Shown piece after piece: positions 42,423-50,348 of a stretch of DNA of 64,000 nucleotides. Each line of letters starts with the position of its first letter. Positions within the stretch are counted from its first letter, which is position 1. Source of the DNA: Halorubrum salsamenti (GTDB lineage: Archaea; Halobacteriota; Halobacteria; Halobacteriales; Haloferacaceae); contig NZ_VCNL01000002.1 in the NCBI RefSeq assembly GCF_007671685.1, forward strand, positions 806,001 through 870,000, given 5' to 3'. The position numbers and the translations under genes were made by a program. The notes under the pieces were generated by a model, which searched no databases, was not told where the DNA came from, and was given only the letters and a program-made list of their open reading frames with translations.

Positions 42423-43370
42423 TCACGCGACCAGATTCTCCAGTTCCTCGCCGCTGTCGAGCCGGCCGACGTTCTCCGCGAGGATGTCGGCGACGCGCTC
42501 GTAGTAGTGCGGGGTGTGGCCGGCGTTGTGCGGGGTGATCGTGACGTTTCCGAGCCCCCACAGCGGGTGGTCCTCGGGGAGCGGCTCGGGGTCGGTCACG
42601 TCGAGCGCGGCCCCGCGAATGCGGCTGTTCCGGAGCGCCGAGACGAGCGCGTCGGTGTCGACGATCGGCCCGCGCGCGATATTTATAAGGACCGCGTCGG
42701 CTCGCATCGTCCGGAGCGCGTCAGCGTCAACGAGCCCACGGGTCGTCTCCGTGAGCGGACTCGCGAGCACCACGTACTCGGCGTCGGCGATCGCGTCGTG
42801 GAACTCGTCGAACCCGTACACCTCGTCGGTGGGTCCCCCCTTCTCGGGCGAGTACCGGACCCCGACCGTGTCGGCGTCGAAGGGTTCCAGGCGGTCGACG
42901 ACGGCGGAGCCGATCGCGCCGAGCCCGACGACGGCGACGGTCGAACCGTACACCTCGGTCGTCTCGTAGCTCCGCCACTCCCGACGCTCCTGCTGGCGGT
43001 GCGCCCGCCCCCACTGGCGGGCGTGGGTGATCATCGACCCGAGGACGTGTTCGGCGATGTTCGGCTCGTGGACCCCCGAGGCGTTCGTCAGGGCGACGCC
43101 GTGGTCCGCGAGCACCTCACGGGGGAGGTGACCGGTGCCGGCGAACACGCACGCGAACAGTTCCAGGTTCTCGGCGGCGGCCAGCAGCTCCTCGTCGATG
43201 TCGAGCCCGACCGCGATCCGCGCGGTCTCGAGCATCTCTCGCTCCTCGGCCGGCGTTCGGGCCAGCGCCACCGATCGGTCGGGGAGCCGCCCTCGGATCG
43301 CCGCCGCCAGTTCGGTGCCGTCCGAGCCGTGGATCGTCTGTCGCAGCACGACGACATCTGGGTCGGTCAT
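42423..43370 (-). CDS. D-2-hydroxyacid dehydrogenase
   Basis: 315 residues. NAD site: VAVVGLGAIGSAVVDRL. Catalytic residues: Arg in NIARGPIVDTD, Glu in DPEPLPEDHPLWG, and His in TPHNAGHTPHYYE. It interconverts 2-oxo and 2-hydroxy acids with NAD(P)H. Substrate unknown. Divergent from the DUF2589 operon. Confidence 0.9.
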   Translation of the reverse strand: MTDPDVVVLRQTIHGSDGTELAAAIRGRLPDRSVALARTPAEEREMLETARIAVGLDIDEELLAAAENLELFACVFAGTGHLPREVLADHGVALTNASGVHEPNIAEHVLGSMITHARQWGRAHRQQERREWRSYETTEVYGSTVAVVGLGAIGSAVVDRLEPFDADTVGVRYSPEKGGPTDEVYGFDEFHDAIADAEYVVLASPLTETTRGLVDADALRTMRADAVLINIARGPIVDTDALVSALRNSRIRGAALDVTDPEPLPEDHPLWGLGNVTITPHNAGHTPHYYERVADILAENVGRLDSGEELENLVA

Positions 43371-43503
43371 GCAGCCGTGTTCGACGACTCCCCTCAAAAG
43401 CCTGGGTGCTGCGGCAGCGGATGAGCGACCGGGGATCGATTGTTTCCCGCTTCAGGCCCCGTAAAGACTTAGTATCTTGACAATAGATTGTTGATTGTTA
43501 CCT

Positions 43504-44124
43504 ATGCCTAATCCAGACTTCGCGGCCGAACTGGGGAGCATTCCCTACGAGGAGGTGATCGGGACGCCGCTTCGAGCCGCCGTGGAGGCGAACGCGAAGG
43601 CCTCGATGACGGCGGCAGAGTTCATCAGATCGGTCGGCTTCACCGAGCCGACTGTCGGACAGCCCGAACCGGTGACCGTCGAGTTCGGGTACGAGAAGCG
43701 CACTGTCGACGAGGACGGCAACGAGACGGCCGAACGGCGCTCGCTGTCCGTACCGCTGTTGCTGCTCGTGAACGTTCCGTATTTCGAGGTCAGCAACGTG
43801 ACCATCGACTTCAACGTCAAGTTGAACTCGGTGGAGTCGTACGAGCAGTCGAGCGAGTTCGAGTTCGGGTACCAACAGACGAGCCAGGCGAGCGCGAACC
43901 TCGGGTTCCTCCAGGGGAAGACCAAATCCGAGGTCAGCGTGAGCTACCAGCGCTCGTCGTCCCGCGGACAGGAGATCGAGCGGACCTACGACCAGTCGGT
44001 CCACGTGGAGGCGGAGTCGGTCGAGCCGCCGGAGGGAGTGAACCGGTTGATGGGCGCGCTCGAACAGACCATCGCCGACGACTCCTCGAACGGGAACGGC
44101 AACGGCAACGGGAACACGAGCTGA
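43504..44124 (+). CDS. DUF2589-family protein, copy 1
   Basis: 206 residues from ATG 43504. The conserved start IPYEEVIGTPLRAAVEANAK then AAEFIRSVGFTEP, with a following strand (VTVEFGYEKR), is the DUF2589 pattern. A strand-rich core SVPLLLLVNVPYFEVSNVTI then DFNVKLNSVESYEQ suggests a beta-sandwich. The C-terminus ends in an Asn/Gly repeat (NGNGNGNGNTS). No signal or membrane helix. Function unknown. First of four co-directional genes, 10 nt before copy 2. Pfam assignment is by eye. Confidence 0.7.
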   Translation: MPNPDFAAELGSIPYEEVIGTPLRAAVEANAKASMTAAEFIRSVGFTEPTVGQPEPVTVEFGYEKRTVDEDGNETAERRSLSVPLLLLVNVPYFEVSNVTIDFNVKLNSVESYEQSSEFEFGYQQTSQASANLGFLQGKTKSEVSVSYQRSSSRGQEIERTYDQSVHVEAESVEPPEGVNRLMGALEQTIADDSSNGNGNGNGNTS

Positions 44125-44134
44125 ACGGGGAACA

Positions 44135-44737
44135 GTGAACGGAACTGACACCCTCGCGGACCTCCCGCTGTCGTCGCTGTTCTCCGGGCCGCTCGTCGCG
44201 GCCGTCGAGGCCAGCATTCAGGCGCAGACCGAGTCGCTCGCGCTGGTTCGAGAGATCGGGTTCGACGACGAGGGCGACCTGCGGACGGTCTCCTTCGAGT
44301 ACCGGACGACCGAGGTCGACCCCGAAACGGGCGAACAGCGCCAAGCGAGCCGGCAGCTCACGGTGCCACTGGTGTTGTTCCTCTCGGTTCCGGAACTCGT
44401 CGTCCGCGAGATCGAACAGGAGTTCTCCGCGCGGATCGTCGACACGGAATCCAGGGAGCGGGAGGAGGACTCAGACGGGTCGGGCGGATCGGCGGGGCTC
44501 CCGACGCTCTCCCCGAGCCGCCTCCGCGTGTCACCGGCCTCCGAGGAGACCACCTTCTCCCGGAAGACCAAGGCGAAGTTCGATCTCGACGTCCGGATGG
44601 TCGCGGAGATCGACAGCCAGTCGACCGGTATGGAAATGCTCGAACGGACGGCGAACGGCGCGATCCGCGATGAGCCCGGATCGGTGGAGAGAATCGAGGA
44701 CCGATCGCCCCGTCTCGACGAGACCACACGAGAATGA
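44135..44737 (+). CDS. DUF2589-family protein, copy 2
   Basis: 200 residues from GTG 44135. LSSLFSGPLVAAVEASIQAQ, then ESLALVREIGFDDEGDLRTV and FEYRTTEVDPETGEQRQASR, closely parallel copy 1. The hydrophobic strand LTVPLVLFLSVPELVVREIE is shared. A Ser/Gly/Asp insert (about 110-125) and a KFDLDVRMVAEIDSQSTGME segment follow. The two copies are diverged, so they may form a heteromer. Its stop overlaps the next gene's ATG by 4 nt. Confidence 0.68.
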   Translation: MNGTDTLADLPLSSLFSGPLVAAVEASIQAQTESLALVREIGFDDEGDLRTVSFEYRTTEVDPETGEQRQASRQLTVPLVLFLSVPELVVREIEQEFSARIVDTESREREEDSDGSGGSAGLPTLSPSRLRVSPASEETTFSRKTKAKFDLDVRMVAEIDSQSTGMEMLERTANGAIRDEPGSVERIEDRSPRLDETTRE

Positions 44738-45468
44738 CGACGCTCGACAGCTACCTCGCAGCGGTGTACGACGCCGCCGCAGAGGCCGAGACGCTGGCGC
44801 TGATCAACGGCCAGCGGCGACTTCGCCGGATGGTCGAGTCAGGGCGGCTGCCCGAGGACGCCAGTGTGCCGGTCTACCACGCGGCCGACCTCTCCGTGAC
44901 GCTCGACGTCGGGCTCGAGGCGCGCGAGACCGAGGGCGGGACGGAACTCGTCGTGACCGAGTCCGAGTCGAACGACGACACTGCCATCGACATCGATCTC
45001 GAGGTGTACGATATGTTAGAGGCGGGATCCCTTCCCCAGTCGGGAGCCGGGCCCCGGGGGCCCGACACTGTCGACGTTCACTTCCCCATCCCCGATGCTT
45101 CCGATGAAGACGGGGGGTCCGACGGCGGTCACGCCCCACGGACATCGTCACCAACGAGAGGCAGCGACGAGCGGGAGAGGGAAGACGAAGCGGAGCGGGA
45201 GGAGCGCGAACGCGAGCGAGAAGAACGGGAGAACGAGGACGGCGGGCCCGAAGGGCGGGGGAGCGATCGCCGCGGAGACGCCGACGGCGGCGCCCCGTCT
45301 GCCCGTCGTTCCGCGGGGAGCGGGGGGATCCTCCCGTTCGACCTCGACGCGGTCACGGAATCGGATCTGGTCGATCCGACCGAAGACGATCCGGACGACC
45401 GCGGAGGGACGAGAGACGACGGGACCGATACGAACGACGACGCCGAAACCGACCGAAACGATGACTGA
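44734..45468 (+). CDS. Acidic partner protein of the DUF2589 cluster (244 aa)
   Basis: Residues 1-100 are structured: MTTLDSYLAAVYDAAAEAET then LALINGQRRLRRMVESGR, followed by a strand-rich region (SVTLDVGLEARETEGGTELV). From about 125 to 244 the protein is disordered and extremely charged: a Glu/Arg-rich stretch near 150-180, then Gly/Asp/Thr repeats. No known domain. It overlaps the DUF2589 gene upstream by 4 nt and the next gene by 8 nt, which strongly supports cotranslation. Confidence 0.6.
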   Translation: MTTLDSYLAAVYDAAAEAETLALINGQRRLRRMVESGRLPEDASVPVYHAADLSVTLDVGLEARETEGGTELVVTESESNDDTAIDIDLEVYDMLEAGSLPQSGAGPRGPDTVDVHFPIPDASDEDGGSDGGHAPRTSSPTRGSDEREREDEAEREEREREREERENEDGGPEGRGSDRRGDADGGAPSARRSAGSGGILPFDLDAVTESDLVDPTEDDPDDRGGTRDDGTDTNDDAETDRNDD

Positions 45469-45793
45469 GAACGATCCACCACTCGACGACTACTTCGATC
45501 CGCTGCGCACCGACCATCGAACGTCGCTCCGGAAGCGCATGGAGCGCTACCGTGAGCAACTGGAGGACCGAGGGTACGAGGTGACGATCGCCGAGGGAAC
45601 GACGGGCCTGTTCGCCGGCGTGCTCGTCATCGATGAGGACCGGGGGCGCTTCGGGTTCCTCGAGGAGGACGGCAGCGTCTCGTGGCTCGACGGCACGGGG
45701 AGCATCGGCGCGCTCGGGTCCGCCATCGTCCAGAACCACAGCGAGGCGTTCGAACGGCAGACGGCGGAGCTCGACGACCTCGACGTCGAGTGA
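45461..45793 (+). CDS. Last gene of the DUF2589 cluster (110 aa)
   Basis: 110 residues. MTENDPPLDDYFDPLRTDHR, a charged helix (LRKRMERYREQLEDRGYEVT), then a beta-rich part AGVLVIDEDRGRFGFLEEDG and SVSWLDGTGSIGALGSAIVQ. A small alpha/beta domain is likely; no family is recognised. It begins inside the 3' end of the previous gene (8-nt overlap), completing the operon before the converging methionine-pathway gene. Confidence 0.6.
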   Translation: MTENDPPLDDYFDPLRTDHRTSLRKRMERYREQLEDRGYEVTIAEGTTGLFAGVLVIDEDRGRFGFLEEDGSVSWLDGTGSIGALGSAIVQNHSEAFERQTAELDDLDVE

Positions 45794-45860
45794 CGGACGA
45801 GCGCGACAGGAACCGACGGCGCCGCGGCGCCACGGAGCGGCGGCGCCGCGATGTCGACGG

Positions 45861-47096
45861 TTACGCGAGCGCCGCGTCGAACGCCCGCTGGAGATCTGCC
45901 TTCATGTCGTCGACGTGCTCGATCCCCACCGAGACCCGGATGAGTCCGTCGGTGAGCCCGGCCGCGAGCCGCTCCTCGCGGGGGATCGCGGCGTGGGTCA
46001 TCGCCGCGGGCTGCTCGATCAGGCTCTCGACGCCGCCGAGCGACTCGGCGAGCGTGAACACCTCGGTCTCGCTGACGACCGTCGACGCCTGATCGAGGGT
46101 CCCGTCGAACTCGAAGGAGAGCATGCCGCCGAACGCGTCCATCTGCTCGGCCGCGAGCTCGTGGTCCGGGTGGCTCTCCAGTCCGGGGTAGTAGACGCGG
46201 CTCACGTCGTCGTGGTCCTCCAGCCACTCCGCCAGTTCCATCGCGTTCTCGCAGTGGCGCTCCATCCGGACGGAGAGCGTCTTCGTCCCGCGCAACACGA
46301 GGAAGGAGTCGAACGGACCCGGCGTCGCGCCCACCGAGTTCTGGTAGAAGCCGAGCCGCTCGTCGAGGTCGGCGTCGTCGACGATCAGCGCGCCGCCGAT
46401 GGTGTCGGAGTGCCCGCCGAGGTACTTCGTCAGCGACTGGGAGACGACGTCGGCGCCGTGTTCGAGCGGGCGCTGGAGGTACGGGGTCGCGAACGTGTTG
46501 TCGACCGCGCAGAGCGCGTCGTTCGCGTGGGCGATGTCCGCGAGGGCGCCGATATCGTTGACGTTCAACAGGGGGTTCGTCGGCGTCTCGACCCACACCA
46601 GCTCCGTCTCCTCGCGCACCGCGTCCCGAACCGCGTCGTGGTCGGTCGTGTCGACGAAGGAGGTCTCGATGTCGTACTGCTCGTACACCTGCGTGAGGAT
46701 GCGGTGAGTCCCGCCGTACACGTCGTCGCCGGCGACGACGTGGTCGCCCGCCTCCAGCAGGTTCAAGACGGTGTTTATCGCGGCCATCCCGGAGGCGAAA
46801 CAGCGCGCGTGGCTCCCGGACTCCAGCGAGGCGAGGTTGGCTTCGAGGTCGGTCCGCGTCGGGTTCCCGGTGCGGCTGTACTCGTACCCGCGGTGCTCGC
46901 CCGGGCCGTCCTGTTGATACGTGGAGTTCGCGTGGATCGGCGTCATCAGCGCGCCGGTCTCCGGGTCGGGCTCCTGTCCGGCGTGGATCGCGCGGGTCTC
47001 GAAGTGTCGGTCGTCGCCGCCGGCCGCGTCGCCCTCGTGGTGATCGCCGCTCTCGCTGGGAGCGTCGCCCTCGGCGTCGTCGGATCGGTCGCTCAT
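45861..47096 (-). CDS. metB: Cystathionine gamma-synthase/beta-lyase family PLP enzyme
   Basis: 411 residues. The N-terminal 30 are acidic linker. The PLP-binding lysine is in SQSLTKYLGGHSDTIGG, and SRTGNPTR and VWVETPTNPLLNVNDI are family motifs. It belongs to the cys/met metabolism family, making or breaking cystathionine in methionine or cysteine biosynthesis. Several activities share these motifs, so the symbol is provisional. It converges with the DUF2589 operon. Confidence 0.88.
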   Translation of the reverse strand: MSDRSDDAEGDAPSESGDHHEGDAAGGDDRHFETRAIHAGQEPDPETGALMTPIHANSTYQQDGPGEHRGYEYSRTGNPTRTDLEANLASLESGSHARCFASGMAAINTVLNLLEAGDHVVAGDDVYGGTHRILTQVYEQYDIETSFVDTTDHDAVRDAVREETELVWVETPTNPLLNVNDIGALADIAHANDALCAVDNTFATPYLQRPLEHGADVVSQSLTKYLGGHSDTIGGALIVDDADLDERLGFYQNSVGATPGPFDSFLVLRGTKTLSVRMERHCENAMELAEWLEDHDDVSRVYYPGLESHPDHELAAEQMDAFGGMLSFEFDGTLDQASTVVSETEVFTLAESLGGVESLIEQPAAMTHAAIPREERLAAGLTDGLIRVSVGIEHVDDMKADLQRAFDAALA

Positions 47097-47194
47097 ACCC
47101 GACGGTCGTCGCCGAGGGAGGTGATTCTTCCCCTTCCGAGGCGGGGGAGAGTAAACGGCTATCGCGGCCGCTAACAGCGTGAGACTGTGAGAAG

Positions 47195-47305
47195 TGCTCG
47201 GTCAGGGATTTGAACCCTGGTCGTCGGCTGTCTTCCAAACCGGCGCGCCGTCGCGCCGCGTCTGCCGAAAGGCCAACATGATTGGCCGGACTACACCAAC
47301 CGAGC
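47195..47305 (-). tRNA. tRNA-Glu (TTC) with intron
   Basis: 111-nt gene. Acceptor GCTCGGT/ACCGAGC, D arm with TGTAGTCCGG, anticodon stem TTGGC/GCCGA with loop CTTTCG-A after splicing, anticodon TTC, T arm CAGGG-TTCAAAT-CCCTG, discriminator A. The 36-nt intron lies between positions 37 and 38. Confidence 0.92.
47230..47265 (-). other. Intron of tRNA-Glu, 36 nt, position 37/38
   Basis: Removing it restores a 7-nt anticodon loop and a 5-bp stem. It contains a strong self-complementary GC segment (GGCGCG.../...CGCGCC), as expected for the bulge-helix-bulge substrate of the archaeal splicing endonuclease. Confidence 0.8.
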
Positions 47306-47728
47306 GCAATTTCGGGTTGTGCCGCATCCGATTTAACTCTTCTCAAGTCGCGGCACCGTGGGAGGCGTCGGCAGGGTCGCGTCTCCCGGTTCGGGCGCGC
47401 TCCGCGCAGCCGTCAGCCCCGGCTTCGGTTCGCGTTTCGACCGTCGTTCCGGCCATCGGCGACCGTCAAGAACGACCGGAGCGGTTCCGGATCGGACGCC
47501 GAAGACCTCGTTCCCGGATATCACCCCCGAAATCCGGTGTCTCGATCGTGTCTCGAATTAGATATATAGTACTATATAAAACAAAGGTGTATAATTATCA
47601 GTCGGTATTCTCAGATGAGTCGTGTTCGGATATCTATGTAAAATTGGGCGTTTCAGCTCCTAGAAGCTCTTTATAGGCTGGTATATATTTCGAACAACTT
47701 TAAGGGATATGGGATCTGATACCGAGGT
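47306..47728. other. Spacer between tRNA-Glu and the AbrB-PhoU gene
   Basis: 423 nt with no convincing gene. To about 47540 it is GC-rich; from 47550 to 47728 it is markedly AT-rich and holds a 16-bp palindrome (47563-47578), several TATA-like stretches and a TTTAAG box near 47699. This is probably the regulatory region of the downstream phosphate-type regulator. Confidence 0.6.
47563..47578. promoter_or_regulatory. 16-bp perfect palindrome TATATAGTACTATATA
   Basis: Perfect dyad 151 nt before the AbrB-PhoU start, inside the AT-rich half of the spacer. A candidate dimer-binding operator. Confidence 0.45.
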
Positions 47729-48727
47729 ATGGAGACGAGGAAGGTGCAAGTCACCGGCGGTTCGACGTACACGGTCTCGATTCCGAAGACGTGGGCGACC
47801 GACAACGACGTCGAGGCGGGAACGGAGATCGAGTTCCACCCCGACGGTGACTCGCTGTTCCTCACGCCGCGCTCAGAGGAGGAGCGCACCCGCGGGACGC
47901 TCGACATCTCGGACCTGTCGGGACAGGCGCTCACCCGAGCGGTGACGACGATGTACGTCAGCGGATTCGACGTGATCGAACTCGAAGGCGCCGAGATCAC
48001 CACCGAGCAGCGGTCGACGGTCCGCGAGGCGGTCCAGAGCCTCGTCGGGCTGGAGGTGTTAGAGGAGACCCGCGACCGGGTGGTCGTACAGGACCTCCTC
48101 GACTCCTCGGAGCTGTCGATCCACAACGCGGTCACGCGGATGCGGCTGATCTCGCTGTCGATGCTCGAAGACGCCATCGCGGCGCTCTCCGAGCGCGACC
48201 ACGACCTCGCGCGCGACGTGATCGGACGGGACGACGACCTCGACCGGCTCTGGCTCGTCGTCTCGCGGATCTTCCGGGCGACGCTCCGGACGCCGAAGGC
48301 GGCCGAGGAGCTCGGGCTCCCCCGCGAGGAGTGCTTCGACTACCACTCCAGCGCCCGCCAGCTCGAACGGATCGGCGACCACGCGACGAAGATCGCACAC
48401 CTGACGCTGAGCATCGAAGAGCCCCTCCCTGACGACGTGGTCGAGGCGGTCAACGAGCTCTACGGCGACGCGGTCGAGGTGATCGACACCGCGATGGACG
48501 CGCTGTTCGCGGACGACAGCGAGGAGGCGACCCGCCTCGCGAACGAGGCGCGCACCGGCGTCCGGGCGATCGACGAGCGGGTGCGCGCCATCGACGAGCT
48601 GCTCCGCGAGCTGGATCCCACCCGCGCGCAGCTGCTCGGGCTGGTCGTCGACTCCGTGCTCCGGTCGGCCGATTACGGCGGCAACGTCGCGGAGACGGCG
48701 CTGCAGAAGGCCGCGCCGACGCCGTGA
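47729..48727 (+). CDS. AbrB/PhoU-domain phosphate-type regulator
   Basis: 332 residues. The N-terminus METRKVQVTGGSTYTVSIPK then TWATDNDVEAGTEIEF is a SpoVT/AbrB swapped-hairpin DNA-binding domain. Residues 110-325 are two PhoU three-helix bundles, with HSSARQLERIGDHATKIAHL in the metal-binding style (E/D..D). Archaeal AbrB-PhoU proteins are thought to regulate phosphate uptake genes. No pst genes are adjacent. The AT-rich upstream region is likely its control region. Confidence 0.88.
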   Translation: METRKVQVTGGSTYTVSIPKTWATDNDVEAGTEIEFHPDGDSLFLTPRSEEERTRGTLDISDLSGQALTRAVTTMYVSGFDVIELEGAEITTEQRSTVREAVQSLVGLEVLEETRDRVVVQDLLDSSELSIHNAVTRMRLISLSMLEDAIAALSERDHDLARDVIGRDDDLDRLWLVVSRIFRATLRTPKAAEELGLPREECFDYHSSARQLERIGDHATKIAHLTLSIEEPLPDDVVEAVNELYGDAVEVIDTAMDALFADDSEEATRLANEARTGVRAIDERVRAIDELLRELDPTRAQLLGLVVDSVLRSADYGGNVAETALQKAAPTP

Positions 48728-48811
48728 ACTGAGGGTTCTCAATCGGCGACGACCGTCGGTCGGATGGCCGGGGAGGCGGGTTTTTTGGGTGTCGCCGTCG
48801 GACGGATCGGT

Positions 48812-49195
48812 ATGCCAGAGATCGAACTCGGCGTGCCGAGGGGCGTCGTCGAGTCGCTGCCCGAGGAGGACGGCACCGCCGAACAGGACATGCGACGCGC
48901 GATCGCCGGGATCCAGTCCCGGCTGAACGACGAGATCGCGGACGCGGAGCCCGCGGAGGCGGCCGAGGTCGTCGCCGACGCCGTCGAGCGCATGGAGGCG
49001 CAGGCGAGCACGTACCACGAGTTCGTCCCCGAACTGCGAGCGTGGGGACAGTCGCCGATCTACGCGATCGCGTGGCGGAACCTCTACGTGGAGCTCATCG
49101 GCCAGCTGTACGAGCACGAGTGGCTCGGCGACGAGCTCGGCCGCGAGCGAAACTTCCGGCTCGTCGAAGACGGGATCCGGCTGTCGGATCTGTAG
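48812..49195 (+). CDS. Haloarchaeal hypothetical protein, 127 aa
   Basis: MPEIELGVPRGVVESLPEED then an all-helical body (MRRAIAGIQSRLNDEIADAE, VVADAVERMEAQASTYHEFV) and a C-terminal SPIYAIAWRNLYVELIGQLY segment. No cofactor motif. It is upstream of the MoaD-like cluster but 66 nt away, and the latter has its own TATA box. Confidence 0.65.
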   Translation: MPEIELGVPRGVVESLPEEDGTAEQDMRRAIAGIQSRLNDEIADAEPAEAAEVVADAVERMEAQASTYHEFVPELRAWGQSPIYAIAWRNLYVELIGQLYEHEWLGDELGRERNFRLVEDGIRLSDL

Positions 49196-49230
49196 GCGGA
49201 GGGGCGCAGACGGATCCCCGGTGTCGCCCG

Positions 49231-49238
49231 TTTTTAAG
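49231..49238 (+). promoter_or_regulatory. TATA box of the MoaD-like cluster
   Basis: TTTTTAAG centred 27 nt before ATG 49262; leaderless start. Confidence 0.6.
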
Positions 49239-49261
49239 CCTTCGCAGCCCGATGAACACGT

Positions 49262-49549
49262 ATGGAACTCGAACTGCGGTTCTTCGCGACCTTTCGTGAG
49301 GCCGCCGGCGGGAAGACGCTCCACGCGGAATTCGCCGACGGTTCGTCCGTCGGCGACGTGTTGCGAGAGCTGGAGGCGGAGTACGATGGGATGGACGGCC
49401 GCCTGATCGTCGACGGCGCCCTCGCCCCGCAGATCAACGTGTTGAAGAACGGCCGCGAGGTGCTCCACCTCGACGGGCTCGACACGCCCCTCGACGACGG
49501 CGACCGAGTCTCCGTGTTCCCGCCCGTGGCCGGCGGAGGAGGGACATGA
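49262..49549 (+). CDS. MoaD/ThiS/SAMP-like ubiquitin-fold protein with C-terminal overhang
   Basis: 95 residues, beta-grasp: MELELRFFATFREAAGGKTL, VGDVLRELEAEYDGMD, HLDGLDTPLDDGDRVSVFPP. Active sulfur carriers and archaeal SAMPs end in Gly-Gly. This one ends VAGGGGT, so a Thr follows the glycines. Unless it is trimmed, it may not be adenylated. It overlaps the next gene by ATGA. Possible roles are sulfur transfer in molybdopterin synthesis or protein modification. Confidence 0.8.
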   Translation: MELELRFFATFREAAGGKTLHAEFADGSSVGDVLRELEAEYDGMDGRLIVDGALAPQINVLKNGREVLHLDGLDTPLDDGDRVSVFPPVAGGGGT

Positions 49550-49896
49550 GCGACGCGGGAGGCAGGAACAGCGAAACCGGCGGTGACGCTCCCGAGTCCC
49601 AACCGCCCGCCGAGGAAGGGTGGGAACGCAAGGAGGTCGCGTACCGAGGCATCTCGCGGCGCCTCGCGGCCCACTACCTCGTCAATCTCGGCGGCGAACT
49701 CGTCGGGACCGACGACCCCGCGGAGGCGACCCGCGTGGACGGCGACGGGTGGCGCGTCGCGCTCAGCGCCGAGAAGGTGACGGCCGCCGGTTCGATCTCG
49801 CTCACGGAGGTGACCGCCTCGTTCGCGGGCGAGTCCGAGGCGCTCGCGGCGCTGCTCCCGAAGTACCGGCAGAAGGCGATGCGCGCGGGCGGGTGA
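49546..49896 (+). CDS. Partner of the MoaD-like protein, hypothetical (116 aa)
   Basis: A disordered N-terminus of about 25 residues, then GWERKEVAYRGISRRLAAHY, LVNLGGELVGTDDPAEAT and a C-terminal strand-helix region. No family is recognised. Translationally coupled to the MoaD-like gene on one side (ATGA) and to the 132-aa gene on the other (TGATG), so the three form one unit. Confidence 0.65.
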   Translation: MSDAGGRNSETGGDAPESQPPAEEGWERKEVAYRGISRRLAAHYLVNLGGELVGTDDPAEATRVDGDGWRVALSAEKVTAAGSISLTEVTASFAGESEALAALLPKYRQKAMRAGG

Positions 49897-50294
49897 TGGC
49901 CGACGAGGACTCGCACTCCCCCGGCCCGTACCCGATCGAGGGGACCGCCCTCGTGAAGACGGCGGCGCTCGCGAGCGTTCCCGCCGAACGCCTCCCCGAA
50001 CTGCTCGCTCGGGTGCAGGCCGACCTCGGGCCGCAGATCGACGAGTACCGCCGACGGTACGAGCGGGTCGCGGCGGAGCCGGACCGCGAGACGTTCCTCG
50101 TCGAGCCCGACCACTGGGAGGGGATCGCGGACCGGCTCGCACTCTCGGACCGCGAGCGCGACGCCGTCGCCCGGGCCCACGAGGCCGCCGTCGAGCGCGC
50201 CGGCGACGACGATCGGCGGGCCGAGTTCGAGACCGCCCTCGAGATCCGGTCCGGCGTCGTGATCGGCGTGTCGGACGACCGCGACTCCGAGTAA
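49896..50294 (+). CDS. Third gene of the MoaD-like cluster, hypothetical (132 aa)
   Basis: MADEDSHSPGPYPIEGTALV, then a helical segment (LPELLARVQADLGPQIDEYR), a WEGIADRLALSDRERDAVAR stretch and an acidic C-terminus. No catalytic motif is seen. Start ATG 49896 shares its A with the stop of the previous gene. Confidence 0.6.
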   Translation: MADEDSHSPGPYPIEGTALVKTAALASVPAERLPELLARVQADLGPQIDEYRRRYERVAAEPDRETFLVEPDHWEGIADRLALSDRERDAVARAHEAAVERAGDDDRRAEFETALEIRSGVVIGVSDDRDSE

Positions 50295-50348
50295 CGACCC
50301 GGTTGCGGTCACCGACGCCTTTTCGGCGCCCCGCACAGACGTGCCTGC

